Assembly: GCA_021201795.1 (NCBI GenBank)
Contig: JAJQEF010000002.1
Location: 42,976 to 106,975, forward strand
Direction: 5' to 3'
Origin: Rikenellaceae bacterium
Lineage (GTDB): Bacteria; Bacteroidota; Bacteroidia; Bacteroidales; Rikenellaceae
DNA: 64,000 nucleotides
Every line of letters starts with the position of its first letter. Position 1 is the first letter of the stretch. This document shows positions 45,718-55,059 of this stretch, piece by piece. The translations under genes were made by a program, and so were the position numbers. Under the pieces are notes generated by a model. The model was not told where the DNA came from, made no database searches, and was given only the letters and a program-made list of their open reading frames with translations.

Positions 45718-47763
45718 ATGGCTGTGGAAAAAATTTCTCAAGGACATCTCGGAATCGTGGAAAAAGATTCCTGGTTACTACCGGACGAGCCGGAACTTCG
45801 TAACAGATATGAACGCTACAGGCAGCGTCTTGCGGAGATAGAGCAGGGATCTGGAAGTATAATCGATTTTGCCAACGGATATAAATATTACGGCTTCAAT
45901 TATTCAGAAGAGGATAAAGGATGGTGGTTCCGCGAATGGCTCCCCTCGGCAAGGGAAGTTTTTCTTTTCGGCGATTTCAATGGATGGAGCCGTACGGAAG
46001 TCCCTCTGGTGAGGATGTACAACGGCAACTGGGAGGTTTTTCTACCGGACAGCGAATATGCGTACAGGTTGGTGCATGGGTCACAGGTGAAACTATTGGT
46101 CCATGGCTGTGACGGCAGTTGGCTCGAAAGAATACCTTCATACATCAGAAGGGCGGTCGAAGATACCAAAACACATAATTACAACGGTCAGTTATGGGCT
46201 CCGGAAGAACCGTTCGACTGGAATGGAGATAATTTCGACATCGGATCTATCGGATCCCTACTTATATATGAATGTCATGTAGGTATGGCACAGGAAGAAC
46301 CGGGCATTGGCTCTTATACACAATTTACAGAAAAAATTCTTCCTCGTATAAAAGAAGAAGGCTACAACGCAATTCAGCTTATGGCGGTAGCAGAGCATCC
46401 CTATTACGGAAGTTTCGGGTATCATGTTTCAAATTTCTTCGCACCGTCGTCGAGGTTCGGAACTCCGGAAGAGCTTAAGAACCTCATAAAAACGGCCCAT
46501 AGTATGGGGATTGCCGTTATTATGGATCTTGTACATGCGCATTACGTAAAAAATATTAATGAAGGACTTAATAAATTCGACGGAAGCGATATCTATTCCC
46601 CGAAAATTAAAGGGGATCACCCGCATTGGGATTCGAAACTTTTCGATTACGCCAAATGGCAGGTACAGCATTTTCTTCTATCGAACATAAAATACTGGCT
46701 GGAAGAGTATCGGTTCGACGGATTCCGGTTCGACGGTGTAACGTCCATGATATATCATCATCACGGCTATACCGAATTCGATGACAGGACAAAATTTTTC
46801 GACGACACAGTGAACCGCGACGGACTTTTATACCTCACCCTGGCCAATAAGCTGGTACATTCACTTAGACCAAACGCGGTGACCATCGCCGAAGATGTCA
46901 GCGGTATGCCGGGAATGTGCTTCCCTATCGAAGAAGGAGGCGTAGGATTCGATTACAGGCTGGGGATGGCGATTGCGGATTTCTGGATAAAACTCCTTAA
47001 GGAACAAAGAGATGAGGAATGGAGCATATGGGATATGTGGGAAATAATGACAAACCGCCTTCCCGAAGTCAAAACTATCGCTTATTGCGAATCACACGAC
47101 CAAGCTATGGTAGGAGATAAGACTATTGCCTTCAGGTTAATGGATAAGGAGATGTATTTCGACATGAATCGCACTTCCAAAAACGATGTGATAGACAGAG
47201 GTATCGCCCTTCATAAAATGATACGTTTATTTACCGTTTCACTCGGGGGCCAGGCGTATCTTAACTTCATGGGAAATGAGTTCGGCCATCCGGAATGGAT
47301 AGACTTCCCACGTGAAGGCAACCACTGGAGCTATGACCATGCGAGAAGGCAGTGGTCTCTTGCAGACAACGGGCTCCTAAGGTACAGCTATCTGGCGGAA
47401 TTCGACAAAGCCATGATAGCTATGATAAAAAAATATAAGATCTTAAATCTGGGTTATGCATGGAACCTGCAAATGGACGAAAAAAACCATACCATAGTAT
47501 TCAGCCATGACGATCTGCTATTCGTTTTTAACTGGTCGCCATTTAACAGTATTCCGGATTACGCTACCGAGGTGTTTTTCCCCGGACGATACAGGATAAT
47601 ACTATCTACCGATGAACAACAATACGGAGGCCCCGACAGGCTCGATAAAAAAGCACGATTCTTTACCTATCCTCACACATTCCCTGACGGCACGATCAAA
47701 CACTACATGCAAATATATAATGTGAACCGCTGCGCAACGGTTTACAAGAAGATGAAGAAATAA
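45718..47763 (+). CDS. glgB: 1,4-alpha-glucan branching enzyme (GH13, eukaryote-like form)
   Basis: Makes alpha-1,6 branches in glycogen. 681 residues: an N-terminal carbohydrate-binding domain (WWFREWLPSAREVFLFGDFNGW), a TIM barrel with the nucleophile Asp in RFDGFRFDGVTSM, acid/base Glu in TIAEDVSGMPG, and the transition-state His-Asp in ESHDQAMVGDKT. A C-terminal beta domain completes it. The sequence is nearer to the eukaryotic-type branching enzyme common in Bacteroidota than to E. coli GlgB. Single gene with its own terminator; other glycogen genes are not in the window. Confidence 0.95.
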   Translation: MAVEKISQGHLGIVEKDSWLLPDEPELRNRYERYRQRLAEIEQGSGSIIDFANGYKYYGFNYSEEDKGWWFREWLPSAREVFLFGDFNGWSRTEVPLVRMYNGNWEVFLPDSEYAYRLVHGSQVKLLVHGCDGSWLERIPSYIRRAVEDTKTHNYNGQLWAPEEPFDWNGDNFDIGSIGSLLIYECHVGMAQEEPGIGSYTQFTEKILPRIKEEGYNAIQLMAVAEHPYYGSFGYHVSNFFAPSSRFGTPEELKNLIKTAHSMGIAVIMDLVHAHYVKNINEGLNKFDGSDIYSPKIKGDHPHWDSKLFDYAKWQVQHFLLSNIKYWLEEYRFDGFRFDGVTSMIYHHHGYTEFDDRTKFFDDTVNRDGLLYLTLANKLVHSLRPNAVTIAEDVSGMPGMCFPIEEGGVGFDYRLGMAIADFWIKLLKEQRDEEWSIWDMWEIMTNRLPEVKTIAYCESHDQAMVGDKTIAFRLMDKEMYFDMNRTSKNDVIDRGIALHKMIRLFTVSLGGQAYLNFMGNEFGHPEWIDFPREGNHWSYDHARRQWSLADNGLLRYSYLAEFDKAMIAMIKKYKILNLGYAWNLQMDEKNHTIVFSHDDLLFVFNWSPFNSIPDYATEVFFPGRYRIILSTDEQQYGGPDRLDKKARFFTYPHTFPDGTIKHYMQIYNVNRCATVYKKMKK

Positions 47764-47771
47764 ATACACAG

Positions 47772-47807
47772 GGGAACAGAAAAGTTCTCCTGTTCCCATT
47801 CCATTTT
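47772..47807 (+). terminator. Terminator of glgB
   Basis: Stem GGGAACAG / CTGTTCCC with a 10-nt loop, followed by ATTCCATTTTT. Confidence 0.75.
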
Positions 47808-47854
47808 TAAACGGATTTTAATTCCTGCCGATTCTGATATCCAGCATATTAATT

Positions 47855-47862
47855 TATATTTG
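47855..47862 (+). promoter_or_regulatory. -7 promoter element of the GH35 gene
   Basis: TATATTTG matches TAnnTTTG, 17 nt before the start codon. The -33 position is a partial match. Confidence 0.45.
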
Positions 47863-47879
47863 TAAAAATATTTATTAAT

Positions 47880-50219
47880 ATGAAAAAACTACTGTTAGCT
47901 TTATTCGTAATAATCCTTTCTGGGACGTGTTTATCTGCGCAGAATACAGAAAGAGCAACATTCGAGATCGGTAAAAATACTTTTTTAGTCAACGGGGAGC
48001 CCATAGTTATCAAAGCTGCGGAGCTTCACTACTCCAGGATTCCACGTGAATACTGGGAGCACCGCATTATGATGAGTAAGGCTCTTGGGATGAACACCGT
48101 ATGTATATATATATTCTGGAACATTCATGAGCAGGAAGAGGGCAAATTCGATTTTAGCGGACAGAACGATATAGCTGAATTCAGCAGGCTGGTTCAGAAA
48201 CACGACATGTTTCTCATCGTAAGGCCCGGACCATATGTTTGTGCGGAATGGGAAATGGGTGGACTCCCATGGTGGCTTCTGAAGAAAAAAGACATAGCCC
48301 TGCGTTCGCTCGACCCGTACTTTATGGAGCGTACACGCATATTCATGAACGAAGTGGGTAAACAGCTTGCCGACCTTCAGATAACACGCGGAGGCAATAT
48401 TATTATGGTTCAGGTAGAGAATGAGTACGGTTCTTACGGCATAGACAAGCCTTATATTGCAGAGATACGCGATATCGTTAAAGATGCGGGATTCAACGAG
48501 GTACCGCTTTCCCAGTGCGACTGGAGCTCCAATTTCGAGAGAAACGCTCTTGACGACCTGTTGTGGACGATAAATTTCGGAACAGGCGCGAATATAGATC
48601 AGCAGTTCAAGAAACTTTCTGAAATGCGTCCTGACATACCGCTCATGTGCAGCGAATTCTGGTCGGGATGGTTCGATCACTGGGGTAAAAAACACGAAAC
48701 ACGAAACTCTACCGCAATGGTCAACGGACTAAGGGAAATGCTTGAGAAGAACATATCCTTCAGCCTTTACATGGCCCACGGAGGCACTACTTTCGGACAT
48801 TGGGGAGGCGCAAACTCCCCTGCTTACTCGGCAATGTGCAGTTCTTACGACTATGACGCGCCGATAAGCGAGTCCGGCAAAGCGACTCCGAAATTCTATG
48901 AGCTTCGTGAACTTCTCTCCCGGCATCTGGACAAGGGACAGAAGCTTATCGATATCCCGGATTCCATTCCTACGATATCCATTCCTCAATTCAGCCTTAA
49001 CGAAGTCGCACCATTGTTCCACAATCTCCCTGAAGCAAACTACACGGAGAACATTAAAAGCATGGAAGAATTCGATCAGGGATGGGGAAGCATTCTTTAC
49101 CGCACAAAACTCGATGCATCCAACGAGGAGCAGCTTCTTATAGTAACGGATGTGCATGACTGGGGTCAGGTTTACGTGGATGGAAAATTTATCGGTAAAA
49201 TGGACAGAAGGAAGGGTGAAAATTCCGTTATACTGCCTCCCGTAAGACAAGACGCAGTTTTAGATATTTTGGTCGAGGCAATGGGACGCGTTAACTTCGG
49301 TGTTGCGATACACGATTTCAAAGGAATTACCGAAAAAGTCGAATTGAAAACCCAGAAAAAAAATATAGAACTGAAAGGATGGGAAGTGTATAATTTCCCC
49401 GTGGACTATGCCTTCAGCAGTGATAAACAATTTAAGAAACTAAGTGGGAAAACCGACATGCCAGCATACTACCGCGGAACCTTCAACCTTACAAAAACAG
49501 GGGATACCTTCCTGAATATGACCACATGGGGCAAGGGACTGGTATGGGTCAATGGTTATGCGCTGGGTCGATTCTGGGAGATAGGACCTCAGCAGACCCT
49601 TTACGTTCCAGGATGCTGGCTTAAAGAAGGGGAAAATGAAATAATCATTCTCGACATCGTTTCTCCGGAAGAAAATAAAATAAGCGGTCTAAGATATCCT
49701 ATTCTGGACCTGTTGAGAGAAGACGGTATACAGACACACCGCAAGGAAGGAGAAAATCTCGATCTCAGTGCAGAAAAACCAGTACTGGAATCGACATTCG
49801 CACCTGGCAACGGATGGCAGACGATAGCATTCGGACAGAGTGTTCAGACAAGATATTTCTGCCTCGAAGGGTTGAATTCTTACGGGAATGACGACATGGC
49901 GGCTATAGCAGAACTGGAAATCCTCGATGCGGACGGGAAGCGTATTTCGCGTCAGAACTGGAAAATAGTTTACGCGGACAGCGAAGAGATTGTAAAAGCC
50001 AACAACACCGCGGATAAGGTATTCGACCTTCAGGAATCGACCTTCTGGAACAGCAGATACAGTCGATCTGTGGCCAAATACCCACATCAGATAGTTATCG
50101 ACCTCGGTGCGGAATATAGCATCAGCGGATTCCAGTATCTCCCGCGGGCGGAAGCGGATGCTCCGGGAATGATAAAAGACTACCGGATATATTTGAAAAA
50201 AGAATCGTTTAAATATTGA
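47880..50219 (+). CDS. GH35 beta-galactosidase with C-terminal discoidin-like domain
   Basis: 779 residues with a signal peptide (cleavage near LSAQ). The GH35 catalytic barrel follows, with signature GGLPWWLLKK, acid/base Glu in MVQVENEYGSYG and nucleophile Glu in LMCSEFWSGWFDHWG. The family's beta domains lie next, with TWGKGLVWVNGYALGRFW typical of GH35. The last 140 residues form an F5/8-type carbohydrate-binding fold (VIDLGAEYSISGFQYLPR). It probably removes terminal beta-galactose from plant or host glycans in the periplasm. It is monocistronic, closed by a terminator; no SusC/D genes adjoin. Confidence 0.95.
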   Translation: MKKLLLALFVIILSGTCLSAQNTERATFEIGKNTFLVNGEPIVIKAAELHYSRIPREYWEHRIMMSKALGMNTVCIYIFWNIHEQEEGKFDFSGQNDIAEFSRLVQKHDMFLIVRPGPYVCAEWEMGGLPWWLLKKKDIALRSLDPYFMERTRIFMNEVGKQLADLQITRGGNIIMVQVENEYGSYGIDKPYIAEIRDIVKDAGFNEVPLSQCDWSSNFERNALDDLLWTINFGTGANIDQQFKKLSEMRPDIPLMCSEFWSGWFDHWGKKHETRNSTAMVNGLREMLEKNISFSLYMAHGGTTFGHWGGANSPAYSAMCSSYDYDAPISESGKATPKFYELRELLSRHLDKGQKLIDIPDSIPTISIPQFSLNEVAPLFHNLPEANYTENIKSMEEFDQGWGSILYRTKLDASNEEQLLIVTDVHDWGQVYVDGKFIGKMDRRKGENSVILPPVRQDAVLDILVEAMGRVNFGVAIHDFKGITEKVELKTQKKNIELKGWEVYNFPVDYAFSSDKQFKKLSGKTDMPAYYRGTFNLTKTGDTFLNMTTWGKGLVWVNGYALGRFWEIGPQQTLYVPGCWLKEGENEIIILDIVSPEENKISGLRYPILDLLREDGIQTHRKEGENLDLSAEKPVLESTFAPGNGWQTIAFGQSVQTRYFCLEGLNSYGNDDMAAIAELEILDADGKRISRQNWKIVYADSEEIVKANNTADKVFDLQESTFWNSRYSRSVAKYPHQIVIDLGAEYSISGFQYLPRAEADAPGMIKDYRIYLKKESFKY

Positions 50220-50225
50220 TCCTCT

Positions 50226-50254
50226 AATCCCCGGCAATCCCGGGGATTATTTTT
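50226..50254 (+). terminator. Terminator of the GH35 gene
   Basis: Perfect 9-bp stem AATCCCCGG / CCGGGGATT with a 5-nt loop, followed by ATTTTT. It starts 7 nt after the stop codon. Confidence 0.85.
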
Positions 50255-50335
50255 CAAACGTCGACAAAAATCATGAATCCGTCTCCGGAATTCTGCAACC
50301 CGTCTATATTCCCGCAAACAGGCTATTCCTGACTC

Positions 50336-50343
50336 TACATTTG
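50336..50343 (+). promoter_or_regulatory. -7 promoter element of the outer-membrane barrel gene
   Basis: TACATTTG matches TAnnTTTG, 33 nt before the ATG at 50377. No TTG at -33. Confidence 0.45.
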
Positions 50344-50376
50344 TATCGTAATCAGAAACAAAAAAATATTACGATA

Positions 50377-50976
50377 ATGAAGAAAAAAGGAATTATTGCA
50401 GCGGCGTTTTTAAGTTTTACTATGGCTTTTAGCGTATCCGCACAAACGACATTCGGTCTGAAATTATCCGGAAACCTTACAAATGTCAGTTTAACATCCA
50501 AAGACGAAAGTAACGGGAAGTTCCATCCGGGAGTCTCGTTCGGCGGATTTGTTAAAACCGAAATAGGCAGGGGATTTTCTGTACAGCCTGAACTATCGTT
50601 AAAATACACTGAAGCAAAGCTCCGCACCTCCTACGAGAAGACAAAATACAAATACGCGGCAGTGGAGATACCGGTATACGTACAAAAAGAATTCCGGGCA
50701 GGAACAGGTAAAATATTAATCGGTGCAGGTCCGCACATCGGTTATGGATTAAGCGCCGATATAAGAACGGAGAAACTCCCGGAAGGTTCCCCGTTTGAAA
50801 ATGTTATCGAACTGGACCATTGGTATGCGGGTGGAGGAATAAGTACTGGTTATGAATTTAAAAACAAGATATCCGTAAACGGGGGATACCAGTTGAGCTA
50901 CGATTTCAGTTCCAGGAAGAAGACCTCCCGTATACGCACACAGACAATATCGCTCGGAATAGGTTACCGTTTTTAA
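50377..50976 (+). CDS. Small outer-membrane beta-barrel protein (PorT/OmpW-like)
   Basis: 199 residues. A signal peptide (about residues 1-23, ending SVSAQ) is followed by alternating polar and aromatic strands such as TFGLKLSGNLTNVSL and SIGLGIGYRF-type ends (final ISLGIGYRF). This is the pattern of an eight-stranded barrel of the outer-membrane-beta-barrel family. The frame extends upstream to a TTG at 50341, but that codon overlaps the promoter, so the ATG at 50377 is used. Function unknown; likely structural or in sensing. The HU-like gene follows after 19 nt. Confidence 0.82.
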   Translation: MKKKGIIAAAFLSFTMAFSVSAQTTFGLKLSGNLTNVSLTSKDESNGKFHPGVSFGGFVKTEIGRGFSVQPELSLKYTEAKLRTSYEKTKYKYAAVEIPVYVQKEFRAGTGKILIGAGPHIGYGLSADIRTEKLPEGSPFENVIELDHWYAGGGISTGYEFKNKISVNGGYQLSYDFSSRKKTSRIRTQTISLGIGYRF

Positions 50977-50995
50977 TACTTAAACCTTCATTATC

Positions 50996-51208
50996 ATGAA
51001 TCATACGGAATTAATACTCGAAATTTCAAAACGTACAGGAATAGCTCCGGAAGACTGCGACAAAGTTATGAAGACATTCGAAGACGTTATTGCGGGCGAA
51101 TTATCGATGAAAGGCTGGAAAAACGGCATGTTCGATACAGCGTTTAAAATTATGAACTCTGTAAAAGTGAAAAAAGACCGCAAAAAATGCAATGGAGAAA
51201 ATAACTAA
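50996..51208 (+). CDS. Small HU/IHF-like protein
   Basis: 70 residues. The first 45 (MNHTELILEISKRTGIAPED) follow the helix-turn-helix start of HU-type nucleoid proteins: NKxELIxxIAxxTGL then a second helix. The beta-arm part that wraps DNA is missing, and the C-terminus is short and basic (KVKKDRKKC). It may be a truncated or minimal HU relative, or an unrelated small protein with a similar helical hairpin. It lies between the barrel gene and the signalling trio in the same direction. Confidence 0.6.
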   Translation: MNHTELILEISKRTGIAPEDCDKVMKTFEDVIAGELSMKGWKNGMFDTAFKIMNSVKVKKDRKKCNGENN

Positions 51209-51249
51209 ACTCTCAATAAACGTTATCTTCGGGACAAAATACGATCCAG

Positions 51250-52275
51250 ATGCCTTTCATAAAAATTAAAACAATGCCTTACATGATGCTGAGGAATCAT
51301 CGAATGAAACTCGTAAGGCATTTGTTTCTTATATCCGTATTTTTTATAGTATCGTTAAGCCAGAACCTTAGTTTCTACGATTCGTACCCTGAAATCGGTA
51401 ATAAAGTCAACTACCTGTTTACGGCCATAAATACTGTAGTTTATCTTGCAGTTGCCTATTTGCATATATATAAACTCGTGCCTCAATATCTGGCACGGAA
51501 AAAATATTCTGCCTACCTGGCAATATCATTTCTTTTGATTCTGTTGGCTATGCTGATAAGATATTGTGAAAGCGTTGTTGCAGGCAACATCATTAATTCC
51601 ATTTCATTAAAAGAACTCGACACAGCGGCAATCTGGAATTATATCTCTGACTCCGCACTTACGTTCCTATGTATGACAGGAGTTTCTTTAACTGTACTGA
51701 TGAAGAATTTAATGGAAGAGGAAAAAACCATTTCCGAGTTAGAAAACCGTTTGCTTTCACACGACATAGAATCCATTAAAAACATTATCGATCCTCAGAT
51801 ACTTCTCCAATCGCTTCATTTATCCGGAAAATTGTCTTCTGAATGTGCCGAACGATCTGCTGAACTACTGATTAAATTGAGCACACTGCTCCGGTATCAA
51901 CTATACGAAACTTCTAAAAATAAAGTTCCTTTAAGATCCGAAATAGATTTCCTGGAAAATTATCTCGGACTTATGAAAAACATAGATACCTCCCTTGAAT
52001 ATAAAGTCGAGGATGAAGGAGAGATATGCAGTTGTTTTATTCCACCGCTGTTATTTATACCATTTGTTAAAACCATATTGTCGGGAGGAGAAAACAAAGC
52101 AATATCCGTGAAATACGCTGTCAGCAATAACATACTTCAATTTACCTGCTCGGGAGATATAAGTCCTGCAGATACCGCCATCATGGGCGCAGCAAATCGT
52201 CTCAGCACTTTATACGGGGATAAATTTACTTACACAATCAACGACAGAATTCTGAATATTTCTCTGGAACTATGA
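51250..52275 (+). CDS. Degenerate LytS-type histidine kinase (pseudokinase)
   Basis: 341 residues (start uncertain among ATGs at 51250, 51274 and 51304). Four hydrophobic segments are followed by a His_kinase-family domain. The usual INPHFLFNxL motif with its phospho-accepting His reads here IDPQILLQSLHLS, so Gln replaces His. The N-box (normally ENAIKH) is replaced by FVKTILSGGENK, and no G-box remains. It is therefore unlikely to phosphorylate itself. The ATGA overlap with the next gene, a canonical kinase of the same family, suggests a heterodimeric sensor or regulator. Confidence 0.8.
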   Translation: MPFIKIKTMPYMMLRNHRMKLVRHLFLISVFFIVSLSQNLSFYDSYPEIGNKVNYLFTAINTVVYLAVAYLHIYKLVPQYLARKKYSAYLAISFLLILLAMLIRYCESVVAGNIINSISLKELDTAAIWNYISDSALTFLCMTGVSLTVLMKNLMEEEKTISELENRLLSHDIESIKNIIDPQILLQSLHLSGKLSSECAERSAELLIKLSTLLRYQLYETSKNKVPLRSEIDFLENYLGLMKNIDTSLEYKVEDEGEICSCFIPPLLFIPFVKTILSGGENKAISVKYAVSNNILQFTCSGDISPADTAIMGAANRLSTLYGDKFTYTINDRILNISLEL

Positions 52276-53315
52276 ACCGACCTGACGACATAATATCGGA
52301 GATAATAACTTCTCCACGTAAAAAATGGTTAAAGCATATTTTTATACAGATATTCGTCGCGCTTGTAACCATAAATATTCTATTCGAACCATCGGAAGTT
52401 CGTGGGATCAATAACGACCGGTTATTAATATGGTTTATTTATTTTATTCTGGTGGATATTCTCGTTTACACAAATATATATCTGCTTGCCAAACCTTTGC
52501 TTTTGAAAAAACGATTCCTTACATACGTATTATCCGTTACGGGACTTATCGCTGTACTTTTCATTGCCAACGGTATTCTACAAGGCGTTGTTTCGGGTAA
52601 CCAGAGTTCAGATACAGGGTTTACATTTTTAGCGTTATTTTCCTCCTCTGCTACGATCGGTTTACTTTTTGCGGGTTTTTCCGCATTAGTGATATTTTCA
52701 GAATGGATCAACACTTCCAAACGGCGCGGCGAACTGGAGAAAGCAAATATGGAAACAGAGTTACAGATGCTTAAAAACCAGATCAATCCGCATTTTCTTT
52801 TCAATACCCTTAATAATTGTTATTTACTTGTACGCAAGCAAAGACCGGAAGCTGCTGAAATAATATTTCGTCTTGAAGACCTTTTACGGTATCAGATCGG
52901 TGACAGTTAAAAAAATAACGTAACTTTGGGAGAAGATATCATATTTCTGAATGATTATCTAAAACTGGAAGAGATACGCAGGGATAATTTCAGTTTCTCA
53001 ATTGAAAGCAACGTAAAGGACGACATAACCATTCCTCCGATGATTTTTATTCCCTTTGTGGAAAATGCAATAAAACACAACCACGACAGCAACAATCTTT
53101 CTTACATACGGATAGATTTCGGTAAATGGGATAAAGGAATTGTATTCCGGTGCATCAATTCTAAACCTTTTGAAAAGAAAGCGGGAAAAAGTGCAGGAGG
53201 AATCGGACTGAACAATATCCGGCGAAGGCTCGCACTACTGTATCCTTCATCACACGAACTGATAATAAATGAGTCAGGGAACGAATATTCAGTGACTTTA
53301 AAACTTGAAATATGA
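52272..53315 (+). pseudogene. LytS-type sensor histidine kinase with in-frame TAA
   Basis: 347 codons in one frame: four membrane helices, then the phospho-accepting motif QINPHFLFNTLNN (His present) and the ATPase domain with N-box FVENAIKHNHD and glycine-rich SAGGIGLNNIRRRLALLY. TAA at 52908-52910 (codon 213) lies between LLRYQIGDS and KNNVTLGEDI, a linker where relatives often have Lys, Gln or Glu. The truncated product keeps the His but loses the ATPase part. No good restart codon was found (TTG at 52926 possible). It overlaps both neighbours by 4 nt. Confidence 0.85.
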
Positions 53316-54028
53316 GATGTATAATCGTAGATGACGAACCACTAGCCAGGGAAGCCATAGAATTACCGGCAGAAGATTTCGAACAATTAACCATTACCGG
53401 AAAATTCAACAACGCGGCAAGCGCTGCAGAATATATTGAAAATAACCGAGTGGATCTCATTTTTCTCGACATATGCATGCCCGGAACGACAGGGCTGGAA
53501 TTTGCACACGCGGTTCCTAAAAACACATTGGTCATTTTCACCACAGCTTATGCAGAATACGCCCTTGACAGTTACGAAGTGGATGCTGTGGATTATCTCG
53601 TTAAACCGGTACTTCCGGAAAAATTCAAACGTGCAGTGGTAAAAGCCGTATCTTATCATGATTTATTGATCTCGGAAGAAAAATCGGAAGCGGATACAGT
53701 TGAAGAGGATTATTTTTTCGTCAAATCCGATAGAAAATTTGTAAAAATCGGATTCACAGACATCCTCTTCATCGAAGGGCTAAAGGATTATATCGTATTA
53801 CAAATGACCAACCGGCGGATAATAACAAAAATGACCATTAAATCGGTATCCGAAATACTGCCTCAACGTAATTTCATGAGGGTCAACAGATCCTACATTG
53901 TAAATACCGACCATATCGAATCATTCGACGCGAACGATATTTTTATAGGAAAATATGAGATCGCGATCGGTATCAGCTACAGGGAAAAATTTTTCGAAGA
54001 ATTTCTGCATCGGAAAAATAATCGATAG
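53312..54028 (+). CDS. LytTR-type response regulator
   Basis: 238 residues. Receiver domain: IIVDDEPLAREAI, phospho-acceptor Asp in LIFLDICMPG, and Lys in DYLVKPV. The C-terminal LytTR DNA-binding domain is indicated by YFFVKSDRKFVKIGFTDILFIEGLKDYI and the final RVNRSYIVNTDHIESF. It is the output of the kinase pair upstream (4-nt overlap). Such systems in Bacteroidota often control surface or polysaccharide functions; targets here are unknown. The receiver looks intact, although its kinase partner is interrupted. Confidence 0.93.
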   Translation: MRCIIVDDEPLAREAIELPAEDFEQLTITGKFNNAASAAEYIENNRVDLIFLDICMPGTTGLEFAHAVPKNTLVIFTTAYAEYALDSYEVDAVDYLVKPVLPEKFKRAVVKAVSYHDLLISEEKSEADTVEEDYFFVKSDRKFVKIGFTDILFIEGLKDYIVLQMTNRRIITKMTIKSVSEILPQRNFMRVNRSYIVNTDHIESFDANDIFIGKYEIAIGISYREKFFEEFLHRKNNR

Positions 54029-54136
54029 ATATTCCGGGCACCATTATTTTGTCATAGTAATTATTTTCAGTACCTTTTATACGTCCTTAACTATGGATAT
54101 TCCGAATTGGAAGTATTTAATTTCAAAATATAGATA

Positions 54137-54502
54137 ATGAACGTTGAAGAACTACGGGAACAATGCCTCGCAATAAAAGGATCGACAGAGAGCCTTCCAT
54201 TCATTCATCATAACGTACTCGTATTTAAAGTAATGGGGAAAATTTTCTGCATGGTTCCGCTCGAACCAGCGAACGGTGTTTTTACTGCAGATATGAAATG
54301 TAACCCTGAACGGTCTTTGGAATTGCGGGAAAAATATGCGGGAATAAGCCATGGACATCATCCTAAGTCACTCCAAAGGAACAGGATTATTTTCGAGAGC
54401 GATGTTCCTGTTGAACTCATACTGGAACTTATCGAGCATTCCGTACAGGAAGTATTACAAACCTTATCCAAAACCAAAAGAAAATTTTACGAGGAAATCT
54501 GA
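54137..54502 (+). CDS. MmcQ/YjbR family protein
   Basis: 121 residues, the cysteine-free double-wing-like YjbR fold: MNVEELREQCLAIKGSTESLPF at the start, VMGKIFCMVPLE in the core and YAGISHGHHPKSLQRN with the conserved HHPK-type patch. The family is proposed to bind DNA but has no proven biochemical role. The stop overlaps the GrpB gene start by 1 nt (TGATG), so the pair is translationally coupled. A near-match promoter element TACCTTTT precedes it. Confidence 0.88.
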   Translation: MNVEELREQCLAIKGSTESLPFIHHNVLVFKVMGKIFCMVPLEPANGVFTADMKCNPERSLELREKYAGISHGHHPKSLQRNRIIFESDVPVELILELIEHSVQEVLQTLSKTKRKFYEEI

Positions 54503-55059
54503 TGGCAAAGGAATTAAATGAAATGAGCAATGAGGAGTTATGGAAGCTGTTCCCTATTATTCTCACGGATTACGACCCTGAATGGCCATCGGTCTACGCA
54601 AAGCAGAAAGCAATACTAAAAAATCTTATCGGAAAAAATATCTGTCGGATAAGGCATATAGGAAGTACTTCCGTACCCGGACTGAAAGCAAAACCGACCA
54701 TCGATATACTGATGGAGATAAACGAAACGACCGATATAACGGAAATGTCTGAAAAACTCAAAAACAACGGATGGATTTTAAATGATCGACCTCAACAACA
54801 TGCGCCTCATTTATTGTTCCTGAAAGGTTACACCCTTGACGGATTCGAAAATGAGGTATTTCATCTTCATGTCAGATATGTCGGAGACTGGGATGAGATA
54901 CACTTTAGAAACTCCCTTGTGAATCATTCTGAGACTGCAAAAGAATATGCGGAACTTAAAAGCGTACTTGCCAATAAATTCCGTAACGACAGAGACGGTT
55001 ATACCGAAGCCAAAACCGATTTTATGAAAAAAATAACGGCTACCGCAAGAGGGAAATAG
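54502..55059 (+). CDS. GrpB family protein (nucleotidyltransferase fold)
   Basis: 185 residues of the GrpB/UPF0157 family. DYDPEWPSVYAKQKAILKNLIG and IRHIGSTSVPGLKAKPTIDILMEI contain the GSTSVPG and paired-Asp marks of a minimal nucleotidyltransferase. In other organisms it is fused to, or adjacent to, CoaE or small acyltransferases; activity is unproven. It is coupled to the YjbR gene. The following 570 nt hold no gene on this strand. Confidence 0.88.
   Translation: MAKELNEMSNEELWKLFPIILTDYDPEWPSVYAKQKAILKNLIGKNICRIRHIGSTSVPGLKAKPTIDILMEINETTDITEMSEKLKNNGWILNDRPQQHAPHLLFLKGYTLDGFENEVFHLHVRYVGDWDEIHFRNSLVNHSETAKEYAELKSVLANKFRNDRDGYTEAKTDFMKKITATARGK

Noticed and set aside
39275..50219. Polysaccharide utilisation locus
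   Set aside because: GH28 and GH35 genes are 7 kb apart on opposite strands, with housekeeping genes between, and no SusC/SusD pair is present.
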